31,869 bases of DNA from positions 1-31,869 of the forward strand of contig CAJURT010000039.1 in the NCBI GenBank assembly GCA_910588875.1, read 5' to 3'. Below, one piece after another: positions 1 through 7,516 of the stretch; positions within the stretch are counted from its first letter, which is position 1, and each line of letters begins with the position of its first letter. Origin of the DNA: an uncultured Lachnospiraceae bacterium. GTDB lineage: Bacteria > Bacillota > Clostridia > Lachnospirales > Lachnospiraceae. The position numbers and the translations under genes were made by a program. The notes under the pieces are model-generated. The model made no database searches and was not told the origin of the DNA. It saw nothing but the letters and a program-made list of their open reading frames with translations.

Positions 1-17
1 ACGCATTTTATCGTGAG

Positions 18-155
18 CAAAAATCGGAAATTTTAGGAATTCTTGATCTCGAAACCGGAAAAAGCAGCAGACCCTTTCTGATGGCTGCTCTCCCCGTTTT
101 CCTGGCGTACCTTTTGGAACAACTTAACTAACTGACATTGCCTGTGAACAGTAAC
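18..155. repeat. Interspersed intergenic repeat, family A, copy 1
   Basis: This stretch is nearly identical, in the same orientation, to 7871-8051. It shares the blocks at 18-45, 49-120 and 121-155, and ends in TGAACAGTAAC. Relative to copy 2 it lacks an inserted hairpin of about 45 nt. Read on the minus strand it gives an open frame ending in the same residues (VTVH-QCQ) that close the MATE gene at copy 2, so that frame belongs to the repeat and is not a gene. It lies immediately before the tricarboxylate operon, and I see no convincing promoter between it and the first start codon. Any promoter for the operon is therefore inside the repeat or upstream of the window. Confidence 0.75.
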
Positions 156-192
156 AAAGAAGCCTGATTTGCAGAGAAATGGGGGAGAAATA

Positions 193-1551
193 TTGACAGA
201 GGAAAGGAAAAAGTTAATCGAAGATCTGCGGGGGTTTACCACCTCGGAACTGTGTGACGGAGCAGGCCTGTATCATTCCATGGACTATACCATCAAGCCG
301 TGGATAAACGGGGAACGGATAGTCGGGCCGGCTCTTATGGTGGATGTGCCCAGCGGAGAGGGGGCCATTGTGGCAGACGCCATTCTTCAGGCAAAAGAGG
401 GGGATGTGATCGTGGTGGCCGGCAGGGGGAATTGCAGCTGTTCCTACTGGGGAGACCACCGAAGCTTCTGCGCCCGGATGAAAAAGGCGGCGGGCGTGGT
501 GATTGACGGGGCATTCCGGGATGTGGAGGAGTGCAAGGAAGTGGGATTTCCGGTTTTTGCCAGGGGGATTACCTGTGGGACGGCGGGAAAAAGCGGAGCA
601 GGAGCAATCAATGTGACGGTAAGCTGCGGAGGCGTGACCGTGCGTCCGGGGGACATTGTGGTGGGAGACCGAAACGGTGTCTGTGTTATCCGGCCGGAGG
701 AAGCAAAAGAGATCATGGAGCGGGCGCTGCGAAAGCGGGAAAAGCAGAAAACGCTGGTGGAAGAAATGAAGCGGACAGGCGTGGTGGTGACGAAGGTGAA
801 GATGGCACAAAATCTGACAAGGAAAATCCTGGCGTCTCATCTGGCAAAGCCGTCTGAGATGAAGCCGGGGGAGGAGATCTATCTCAAGGTAGACCAGACA
901 CTGACCCACGATATCAATGCGGTGATGACCTATCTGGCCTTTGAGGCTGTGGGTATTGACCGGGTGAGGACGGAATGTAGCGTCAGCCATCTGGATCACA
1001 ATCTGTTGTATCTGGATCACAAGACGCCGGATGATCATATTTATTTACAGTCGGTGGCAAAGAAATACGGAGTGTATGTGTCCAGGCCGGGAAACGGCAT
1101 CTGCCACGCCATCCAGGTGGCCAGGTTCGGGGCGCCGGGAAAGCTTTCCATGGGCGGGGACAGCCATACTCCTCACGGGGGAGCCATCGGGATGCTCTGT
1201 ATCGGAGTGGGAGGCATGGATGTGGCCACGGCCATGACCGGGGTGCCCATGCGGCTGAAAATGCCGGAGATTATCCGGGTGAACTTAACCGGCAGGCTGA
1301 GGCCAGGCTGCAACGCCAAGGAAGTGATTCTGGAAATGCTCCGCCGGGTGACGGTCAAAGGCGGACTGGGAAAGGTGTTTGAGTATGTGGGGCCGGGGGT
1401 GGAGACTTTGGAGGTTTCGGCCCGGGCAACGATTGCCAACATGGGAGCGGAGATGGGAGCCACCACCTCCATATTCCCGGCGGATGAGCAGGTGCGCAAG
1501 TTTATGAAGGCCCAGGAGAGAGAAGGAGTATGTCCGGATGCTGCCCGATGA
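193..1551 (+). CDS. RraA-like aldolase/decarboxylase fused in frame to the N-terminal part of aconitase
   Basis: Residues 1 to about 200 form a complete RraA-family unit (the family of 4-hydroxy-4-methyl-2-oxoglutarate aldolases and oxaloacetate decarboxylases). They carry the WGDHRS segment and the metal/substrate motif DGAFRD near residues 105-110. From the ATG at 802 the frame continues as aconitase: the DQTLTHD segment, the LDHN and DDH active-site pairs, GICH and GDSHT. The aconitase part ends at a TGA where the family would continue, and the rest lies in the +1-shifted frame (1538-2761). I prefer the TTG at 193 as start, because GGGGGAG sits 5 nt upstream; an earlier in-frame TTG at 169 has no such site. 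The ATG at 802 has GAAGGTG just upstream, so aconitase may also start internally. The fused length is therefore uncertain as a native protein, but both domain calls are strong. Confidence 0.85.
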   Translation: MTEERKKLIEDLRGFTTSELCDGAGLYHSMDYTIKPWINGERIVGPALMVDVPSGEGAIVADAILQAKEGDVIVVAGRGNCSCSYWGDHRSFCARMKKAAGVVIDGAFRDVEECKEVGFPVFARGITCGTAGKSGAGAINVTVSCGGVTVRPGDIVVGDRNGVCVIRPEEAKEIMERALRKREKQKTLVEEMKRTGVVVTKVKMAQNLTRKILASHLAKPSEMKPGEEIYLKVDQTLTHDINAVMTYLAFEAVGIDRVRTECSVSHLDHNLLYLDHKTPDDHIYLQSVAKKYGVYVSRPGNGICHAIQVARFGAPGKLSMGGDSHTPHGGAIGMLCIGVGGMDVATAMTGVPMRLKMPEIIRVNLTGRLRPGCNAKEVILEMLRRVTVKGGLGKVFEYVGPGVETLEVSARATIANMGAEMGATTSIFPADEQVRKFMKAQEREGVCPDAAR

Positions 1552-2761
1552 GGGATGCAGCTATGACGGGGAGATGGAGATCAACTTAAGTGAACTGGAG
1601 CCGCTGATTGCCTGTCCCCATCAGCCGGACAATGTGACTACCATCCGGGAGGTGGAAAAGAAAAAGGTGCAGCAGGTGATGATCGGAAGCTGTACCAATG
1701 CCAGCTACCGGGACATTGCCAGGGCGGCTTTGGTGTTAAAGGGACATCATGTCCATGAGGATGTAAGCTGTACCTGTGCCATTTCCTCCAGGCAGATCTA
1801 TAAGCAGCTGATGCGGGACGGCTATGTGGAAATGCTGATGGATGCCGGGGTGCGGCTTTTGGAACTGGCCTGCGGGCCCTGCTGTGCCATCGGCCAGTCG
1901 CCGGCCACTAATGGAGTGGCGGTGCGGACCACCAACCGGAATTTCAGGGGCCGTGCAGGCAATCCCACAGCCCAGGTCTATCTGGTAAGCCCGGAGAGCG
2001 CCGCGGCAACGGCGGTCACAGGAACCTTTACCACAGCCCGGGAACTGATGGGGGAGGATGTGAAAATCCTGGATCAGGTGAAGGAGCCGGAGTCCTATCC
2101 GGTGGATGATTCCATGATCATTCCCCCGCTGCCGCAGGAGGAAGCGGCCAGGGTGGAGATTGTCCGGGGGCCGAATATCAAGCCTCTGCCCATACCGGAC
2201 GCGCCGGAGCAGTATTTAAATGCAAAGATCAGCTTAAAGACCGTGGACAACATCACCACAGACGACATCACACCGGCCAGCGCGGAATTTTCCAGCATGC
2301 GTTCCAATATTCCGCTGATGTCCCAGTACTGTTATCACCGGTATGACCCGGATTTTGCGGCCAGGGCAAAAGAACTGGGCAAGAGCATTATCATCGGCGG
2401 GGAGAATTACGGACAGGGTTCTTCCAGGGAACATGCGGCCATCAATCCCATGTATCTGGGGGTGAAGGTGGTGATTGCCAAGAGCATTGCCAGAATCCAC
2501 AAGGGCAATCTGGTGAACCACGGGATTATCCCCATGATCTTTGCGGATCCGGCGGACTATGACAAGCTGGAGTTGATGGATGAGTTGGAGATCGAGAATC
2601 TTCGGGAGCAGTTAAAGACGAGGAAAGTGACGGTTCGGGATAAGACGAAGGATGTTTCCTTCCAGGCAAAGGTGGAACTGTCGGACAGCGAGTTGGAAGT
2701 GATTTTGTGCGGAGGGCAGCTGCGGTATCTGAAGGAGCAGCTTGCCAAAGTGGAAGGATAG
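1538..2761 (+). CDS. Aconitase C-terminal part, separated from its N-terminus by a frameshift
   Basis: This frame carries the remainder of a short bacterial aconitase. It has the first iron-sulfur cysteine in GSCTN (Cys52), the pair in CGPC (Cys112 and Cys115), and the swivel-domain signatures DNITTDDITPA and GQGSSREHAA. Homologous sequence continues upstream of the ATG in this frame (EYVRM, 1526-1540), so it was once joined to the preceding frame. The cut falls between the GDSHT region and the cysteine ligands, which is not a natural subunit boundary. About 245 plus 407 residues give the usual 640-660 of this aconitase type. AAGGAG at 1523-1528 lies 9 nt before the ATG at 1538, so the fragment could be translated on its own after the break. 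Loss of one AG unit from an AG-rich run is the simplest cause; a sequencing error is the main alternative. Confidence 0.85.
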   Translation: MLPDEGCSYDGEMEINLSELEPLIACPHQPDNVTTIREVEKKKVQQVMIGSCTNASYRDIARAALVLKGHHVHEDVSCTCAISSRQIYKQLMRDGYVEMLMDAGVRLLELACGPCCAIGQSPATNGVAVRTTNRNFRGRAGNPTAQVYLVSPESAAATAVTGTFTTARELMGEDVKILDQVKEPESYPVDDSMIIPPLPQEEAARVEIVRGPNIKPLPIPDAPEQYLNAKISLKTVDNITTDDITPASAEFSSMRSNIPLMSQYCYHRYDPDFAARAKELGKSIIIGGENYGQGSSREHAAINPMYLGVKVVIAKSIARIHKGNLVNHGIIPMIFADPADYDKLELMDELEIENLREQLKTRKVTVRDKTKDVSFQAKVELSDSELEVILCGGQLRYLKEQLAKVEG

Positions 2762-2776
2762 GAGAGGAGAAGAAAA

Positions 2777-3937
2777 ATGAGCGGGATTAAGGAAGCACAG
2801 GAAAAATTCGGAGAATTGATTCAATCGGAATTTGAGCGGATTGAACGGATGAAAAAGGACAACGAGATCACCGACTATTCTAAGATTGACAAGATTGTGG
2901 TGGGCGTATTGCCGGGGGACGGAATCGGGCCGATCATTATGGAGCAGGCGCTGCGGGTGCTTCGCAATCTGATGGGGCCGGAGGTTGAGAGGGGAAAGGT
3001 GGAGATCCGGGTCATTGAGGGCATGACTATCGAGAACCGCGCCGCAAAGCTGCAAAGTCTTCCCGATGAGGTCTTTGAGGAAGTGAAGAAGTGCAACGTG
3101 ATCTTAAAGGGGCCCATGGTGACACCCAGGGCTTCGGATCCCTGGCCGAACCTGGTCAGCGCCAACAGCCTGCTGCGCCGGGGGCTGGAACTGTTTGCGG
3201 CTGTCCGCCCCATCAAGATTCCGGACAAAAATATTGACTGGACATTTTTCCGGGAAAATATTGAGGGCGAATACATCTGGGGAAATAAGGGCATTCAGGT
3301 CAATGAAGATCTGGCTGTGGACTTTAAGGTGCAGACCAGGCAGGGAAGCGAGCGGATTGCCCGGGCAGCCTTTGATTTTGCCAGGAAGAACGGAAAGAAA
3401 AATGTCACCATTGTCACCAAGGCCAATATTGTCAAGCTGGCGGACGGCAACTTTATCAAGGCCGTGAGAAAGGTGGGGGAGGAGTACCCGGAGATCGAGA
3501 TTCAGGAGCGTCTGGTGGACGCCATGTGCGCCAAGATGCTGGACCCGGAATTTAACAAGGGGATTGAGGTGATCGTCCTTCCCAACCTGTACGGGGATAT
3601 TGTGACGGATGTGGCGGCGGAGCACCAGGGCGGTTTGGGCACAGCCTCCTCCTCTAATTTGGGCAATAAATACGCCATGTTTGAGGCGATTCACGGGACG
3701 GCTCCTTTCCTGATCGAGCATAACCGGGGCGAGTATGCAGACCCCTGCAGCCTGATTCGTGCGGTGGGCATGATGATGGCCCACATCGGCTACGGAGACC
3801 GGAAGCAGATTTTGGATAAGGCTTTGGATATCTGTACCATCACGGAGCGGAAGGTGGTGCTGACCACCTTCAGGGAGGATGCAAGCGCGAAGGAATTTAC
3901 GGATTATTTGCTGGAAACCATTGACGGATTAAAATAG
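2777..3937 (+). CDS. Isocitrate/isopropylmalate dehydrogenase family protein
   Basis: This is an NAD(P)-dependent beta-decarboxylating dehydrogenase, which oxidises and decarboxylates a 2-hydroxy acid such as isocitrate, 3-isopropylmalate or a homologue. Visible family landmarks are GDGIGP (47-52), the substrate segment RENIEGEY (159-166), the lysine stretch TKANIVK (214-220), the metal-binding signature NLYGDIVTD (270-278) and the cofactor-loop HGTAP near 306-310. At 386 residues it has an N-terminal extension of about 40 residues, rich in charge and probably helical, before the Rossmann-like core. The start has a good GGAGAGGAG site. It follows the aconitase by 15 nt and precedes the PrpF-like gene by 22 nt, so co-transcription is likely. 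Aconitase next door favours isocitrate or a close analogue as substrate; the exact substrate cannot be read from the sequence. Confidence 0.9.
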   Translation: MSGIKEAQEKFGELIQSEFERIERMKKDNEITDYSKIDKIVVGVLPGDGIGPIIMEQALRVLRNLMGPEVERGKVEIRVIEGMTIENRAAKLQSLPDEVFEEVKKCNVILKGPMVTPRASDPWPNLVSANSLLRRGLELFAAVRPIKIPDKNIDWTFFRENIEGEYIWGNKGIQVNEDLAVDFKVQTRQGSERIARAAFDFARKNGKKNVTIVTKANIVKLADGNFIKAVRKVGEEYPEIEIQERLVDAMCAKMLDPEFNKGIEVIVLPNLYGDIVTDVAAEHQGGLGTASSSNLGNKYAMFEAIHGTAPFLIEHNRGEYADPCSLIRAVGMMMAHIGYGDRKQILDKALDICTITERKVVLTTFREDASAKEFTDYLLETIDGLK

Positions 3938-3959
3938 TGTAAGTGTTATCGGAGGGAAA

Positions 3960-5096
3960 ATGAGAAAGTTTAAGACAGTATTTATGCGGGGCGGCACCAG
4001 CAAGGGCTGCATGTTTCATCGGGAGGATTTGCCAGAGGACCGGTCTTTGTGGGACAGCATTTTTTTACAGGCCATGGGAGATCCGGATCCGAAGCAGATT
4101 GACGGCATGGGAGGCACCGTGTCCTCCAACAACAAGATCGTCATTGTGTGGAAGAGCGAGGAAAAGGATGTGGACGTGGAGTATCTGGTAGGACAGGTGA
4201 TCGTGGGAAAAAGCCAGGTGGATTACAAGTCCAACTGCGGAAACATGACCGCTGCCGTGGGACCCTATGCGGTGGAGGAAGGCATGGTGGAGGCCGCAGA
4301 GCCGGCTGTGACCGTGCGGATGCTGAACCGGAACACAGACAAATACATCAATGTGGTGGTGCCCTGTGAGAAGGGGACCTTTGCCCAGGACGGCGACTGC
4401 CAGATCGCCGGGGTTGACGGGACGGCGGCTGAACTGAAGGTGAATTTCTTAAACCCGGCAGGCGCCAAGACCGGGAAGCTTCTGCCTACGGGAAATGTGC
4501 TGGATGTGCTGGACATTCCCGGGTTCGGCAAAATCGAAGCCACCATTTTAGATGTGTCCAACCCCATGGTACTGGTTCGGGCGGAAGACATCGGCATGAA
4601 GGGCACAGAACTGCCGGAGGAGATCAACCAGAACAAAGAGGTGTGTGATTTGCTGGAGAAAATCCGGGGCACGGCGGCCTGCCTCATGGGCTTTGCCAAA
4701 GATCTGGAGGACGCCACAGCCAATTCTCCGGCCGTTCCCAAGGTGGGATTCTTTACAAAACCGGTGTCCTTCACGGATATCGCCGGCCAGACGGTAAAGA
4801 TGGAGGACATGGATTTGTGCGCCCGGGTGATTTCCGTGTTTAAATGCCATAAAGCTTGTCCCCTCACATCGGCAAGTTCCATTTCCGTGGCGGCATTTCT
4901 GGAAGGTTCCGTGATCTGGAAAACCATCGGAGCCCCGGCAGCGGGCCGGGAGACCGTGCGCATCGGCCATCCCAGCGGCGTGATGACCATGTATCCCTAC
5001 ATAGAGAAGGAGAACGGAGAACTCCGGCTGCCCAGCGTGGCAGTGCAGAGGACGGCCAGGAGAATCATGGAGGGGACATTGTATATCCGAAATTAA
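3960..5096 (+). CDS. PrpF/GalD family isomerase (methylaconitate isomerase or oxalomesaconate tautomerase type)
   Basis: PrpF-family enzymes move double bonds or change cis/trans geometry in unsaturated tricarboxylates such as 2-methylaconitate, 4-oxalomesaconate or aconitate. The hallmarks are present: MRGGTSKG (9-16), DGMGG (48-52) followed by SSNNK (55-59), and NCGNMTAAVGPYA (92-104). The length of 378 residues is normal and I see no break. The start follows GGAGGG closely. Its place after aconitase and an isocitrate-type dehydrogenase suggests that it feeds an isomerised aconitate-like acid to the hydratases. The pairing with an RraA-type aldolase also recalls the 4-oxalomesaconate branch of gallate and protocatechuate degradation. 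Both readings are inferences from family and context. Confidence 0.9.
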   Translation: MRKFKTVFMRGGTSKGCMFHREDLPEDRSLWDSIFLQAMGDPDPKQIDGMGGTVSSNNKIVIVWKSEEKDVDVEYLVGQVIVGKSQVDYKSNCGNMTAAVGPYAVEEGMVEAAEPAVTVRMLNRNTDKYINVVVPCEKGTFAQDGDCQIAGVDGTAAELKVNFLNPAGAKTGKLLPTGNVLDVLDIPGFGKIEATILDVSNPMVLVRAEDIGMKGTELPEEINQNKEVCDLLEKIRGTAACLMGFAKDLEDATANSPAVPKVGFFTKPVSFTDIAGQTVKMEDMDLCARVISVFKCHKACPLTSASSISVAAFLEGSVIWKTIGAPAAGRETVRIGHPSGVMTMYPYIEKENGELRLPSVAVQRTARRIMEGTLYIRN

Positions 5097-5115
5097 ACGG
5101 TCTGGATGGAGCACC

Positions 5116-5276
5116 AGAGCGTGTCTGAAAATTGCTTTCCGTCAGATGTGCGTCACAATTTGTGAGAGATTTAGTCCGAATGAGGAAGGCGTAGTGGGCT
5201 ACGTTGACCGAATGAGGGCTAAATCTCCTGCAAAGTGGGGCGTGCTTTGACGGGAATGAATTTTCAGACACGCTCT
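5116..5276. repeat. Long imperfect palindrome (MITE-like or hairpin element)
   Basis: The ends are a perfect 18-bp inverted repeat, AGAGCGTGTCTGAAAATT at 5116-5133 and its complement at 5259-5276. Inner segments also pair: the GTCAGATGTGCGTCAC side against GTCAAAGCACGCCCCAC (read on the other strand), GAGATTTAG against CTAAATCTC, and a central GTAGTGGGCTAC. The whole 161 bp can fold into one long hairpin. It holds no gene and sits between the PrpF-like gene and the second hydratase, so it either splits the operon or provides RNA processing. Confidence 0.75.
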
Positions 5277-5314
5277 AGGGGATGCTGACAGAAGGCAAGC
5301 ATAAAGCAAAGGCA

Positions 5315-5347
5315 GGTAACCGTTCAAGGGATATTTGAACGGTTACC
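5315..5347. promoter_or_regulatory. 13-bp inverted repeat upstream of the second hydratase
   Basis: GGTAACCGTTCAA and its exact complement are separated by 7 nt and lie 27 nt before the start codon at 5375. No T tract follows, so it is unlikely to be an intrinsic terminator. It could be a repressor operator or an RNA hairpin next to the ribosome site. No cognate regulator is visible nearby. Confidence 0.5.
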
Positions 5348-5374
5348 AAGGCGGAAAAACAGGGGAGAAGGAAT

Positions 5375-7495
5375 ATGATTCGACTGATTGATCACGGAGT
5401 TTTCCTGACAAAGCAGGGGGACATCATAGAAAACAAGGATATCCGGGAAAAGGACGAGGGCAGGAAAAAAACCATGGCCTATGGGATTTTGCAGGCCCAC
5501 AACAAAAGCGGGGACATGGAAAATCTGAAGCTGACTTTTGACGCCTTGGTGTCCCCGGACAACAATTACGTCAACATTTTACAGACGGCCCGGGCCGGGG
5601 GAGGAAGGATGATCTTAGGCTCGGACAGCCATACCCGCTACGGCGCCCTGGGAACCATGGGAATCGGAGAGGGAGGCGGGGAGGTGGCCAAGCAGCTTTT
5701 GGGCCGCACCTATGATGTGAAAATGCCGCCGGTTCTGGCTGTGCGGCTGACCGGAAGTCCAAGGCCGGGGGTGGGCCCCCAGGATGTGGCACTGGCTCTG
5801 GTGGCCGCCACCTTTAAAAACAATTTCAACAAGAACAAAATCCTGGAATTTGTAGGGCCTGGCATTAGAAATCTCTCCATGGAATACCGCATGGGCATTG
5901 ACGTGATGACCACGGAGAGCGCCGCCCTGTCAAGTATCTGGTGTACGGATGAACGGACCAGGGAGTATCTGCGGGAGCATGGAAGAGAGGATGCCTACCA
6001 AAAGCTGATGCCAGAGGACGGCGTCTGGTATGACGGCCTGATTGACATTGATTTGTCCCAGGTGGAGTGTATGATTGCCCTGCCCTTCCATCCCAGCAAT
6101 GCCCTGCCCATCCGGGAGTTTCAGGAGAGGATGGAGGAAATCCTGGAAGCGGTGGAAGAAGAGGGACAGAAGATCAAAGGCCCGAAGGGAAAGCCCTTTT
6201 CCATCATGTCCCATGTAAGGGATGGGGGATTCTATGTAGATCAGGCCCTGGTCAGCGGCTGCTCGGGAGGCCTTTTTGAAAATATTGTGGCCATGGCGGA
6301 CATCCTGAAAGGATACGGGATTCCCGGAAACGGGCTGAACCTGGGAGTCAATCCCGCCAGCCTGCCGGTGATGGCGGAACTGATGAGACAGGGAATCGCC
6401 GGGGAACTGGCTGTCTGCGGCGTGACCTTGCGCCCGGCAATCTGCGGGCCCTGCTTCGGGGTGACCGATGTGCCGGCGGACAACCAGGTGAGCATCCGCC
6501 ACATGACCAGGAACTATCCCAACCGGGAGGGCTCCAAGCCGGGACAGGGACAGATGGCGGCTGCCTGCCTGATGGACGCCCGTTCCATTGCCGCCACGGT
6601 GCGCAATGGGGGAAGGCTGACGGCAGCCACGGAACTTTCTGTGGAGTACCGGAGCCTGACCTACCATTTTGATGAGCAAATATACAAAAATCAGGTTTTT
6701 GACAATTTCGGCAAAGGGGACGCCGAAGAAAAGCTGGTAATGGGGCCGAATATTGCCGACTGGCCAGAGATGGCTCCCTTAAGAAAACACCTGCTTTTAC
6801 GGGTGGCCGGTTCCTATGAGGGGTCTGTGACCACAGACGAGTTGATTCCCTCAGGAGAGGCATCCTCCTTCCGCTCCAACCCGGAGAAGATCTCCGAGTA
6901 TACCATGATCAGCCGGGACAAGGACTATGTGGGCCGGGCCAAGGCCGTGCGGGAGATGGAAAGGCAGCGGCAGGCGTGGGCAGCAGCCGGCCGGATGTCC
7001 GAGAAACCCGGGACAACAGAAAACCAAGACGGGGCATATGCAAACGGCCTGAAAAATATCCTGTCAGTTCTATGCACCCGGGAGCAGTGCGGCCTGGAGG
7101 ACATCCTGATCGGCAGCGCCATGGTAAGCCAGCAGATCGGTGACGGTTCTTCCAGAGAACAGGCAGCCAGCTGCCAGAAGGTGCTGGGCGGCTTTGCCAA
7201 CATTGCCAACGAGTATGCCACCAAGCGGTACCGTTCCAACCTGATCAACTGGGGCATCCTGCCTCTTCGGACAGAGAAAGACTTAAAACTGCCAACAGAC
7301 ACCTGGATCTTCATAAGAAATATCCGCCAGGTGATTGAAGAAAAGCAGGATACCGTAAAACTTCAAATATTAAGCCTGCCGGAAGAAGGCGGTGTGGAGG
7401 CATCCGGAACCCTTGAATGTACGCTGGACAACCTGACAGAAGATGAGCGAAAGATTTTACTGGCGGGGAGCCTGATTAATTATTACAAGGGATAG
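5375..7495 (+). CDS. Aconitase-superfamily hydratase (YbhJ-like) with an internal deletion
   Basis: The frame encodes a 706-residue aconitase-superfamily protein of the type annotated as putative hydratase (YbhJ-like). It keeps LGSDSHT (81-87), one cluster cysteine in SGCSGG (Cys296), the CGPC pair (Cys357, Cys360) and the C-terminal swivel motif GSSREQ (591-596). Between the segment equivalent to aconitase DQTLTHD (about residue 54-62) and GSDSHT only about 20 residues remain. The aconitase in this same window has about 80 there. The missing part should hold the LDHN, DDH and GICH-type catalytic pairs, and the junction lies near residues 71-77 (about 5585-5605). The frame is intact, so a protein may be made, but normal dehydratase activity is doubtful. 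The start has AGAAGGA upstream. A typical full-length homologue would be about 750-760 residues (from memory of the family). Confidence 0.85.
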   Translation: MIRLIDHGVFLTKQGDIIENKDIREKDEGRKKTMAYGILQAHNKSGDMENLKLTFDALVSPDNNYVNILQTARAGGGRMILGSDSHTRYGALGTMGIGEGGGEVAKQLLGRTYDVKMPPVLAVRLTGSPRPGVGPQDVALALVAATFKNNFNKNKILEFVGPGIRNLSMEYRMGIDVMTTESAALSSIWCTDERTREYLREHGREDAYQKLMPEDGVWYDGLIDIDLSQVECMIALPFHPSNALPIREFQERMEEILEAVEEEGQKIKGPKGKPFSIMSHVRDGGFYVDQALVSGCSGGLFENIVAMADILKGYGIPGNGLNLGVNPASLPVMAELMRQGIAGELAVCGVTLRPAICGPCFGVTDVPADNQVSIRHMTRNYPNREGSKPGQGQMAAACLMDARSIAATVRNGGRLTAATELSVEYRSLTYHFDEQIYKNQVFDNFGKGDAEEKLVMGPNIADWPEMAPLRKHLLLRVAGSYEGSVTTDELIPSGEASSFRSNPEKISEYTMISRDKDYVGRAKAVREMERQRQAWAAAGRMSEKPGTTENQDGAYANGLKNILSVLCTREQCGLEDILIGSAMVSQQIGDGSSREQAASCQKVLGGFANIANEYATKRYRSNLINWGILPLRTEKDLKLPTDTWIFIRNIRQVIEEKQDTVKLQILSLPEEGGVEASGTLECTLDNLTEDERKILLAGSLINYYKG

Positions 7496-7516
7496 CAGAT
7501 GGAACTGTAATGCCAC

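Noticed and set aside
214..1038. Long minus-strand open frame opposite the RraA-aconitase gene
   Set aside because: It has a His/Pro/Arg-rich composition typical of the antisense of a GC-rich gene, no ribosome site and no domain.
5930..6863. Overlapping minus-strand frames opposite the hydratase
   Set aside because: Antisense shadows of a clear gene, with no start signals and no recognisable domains.
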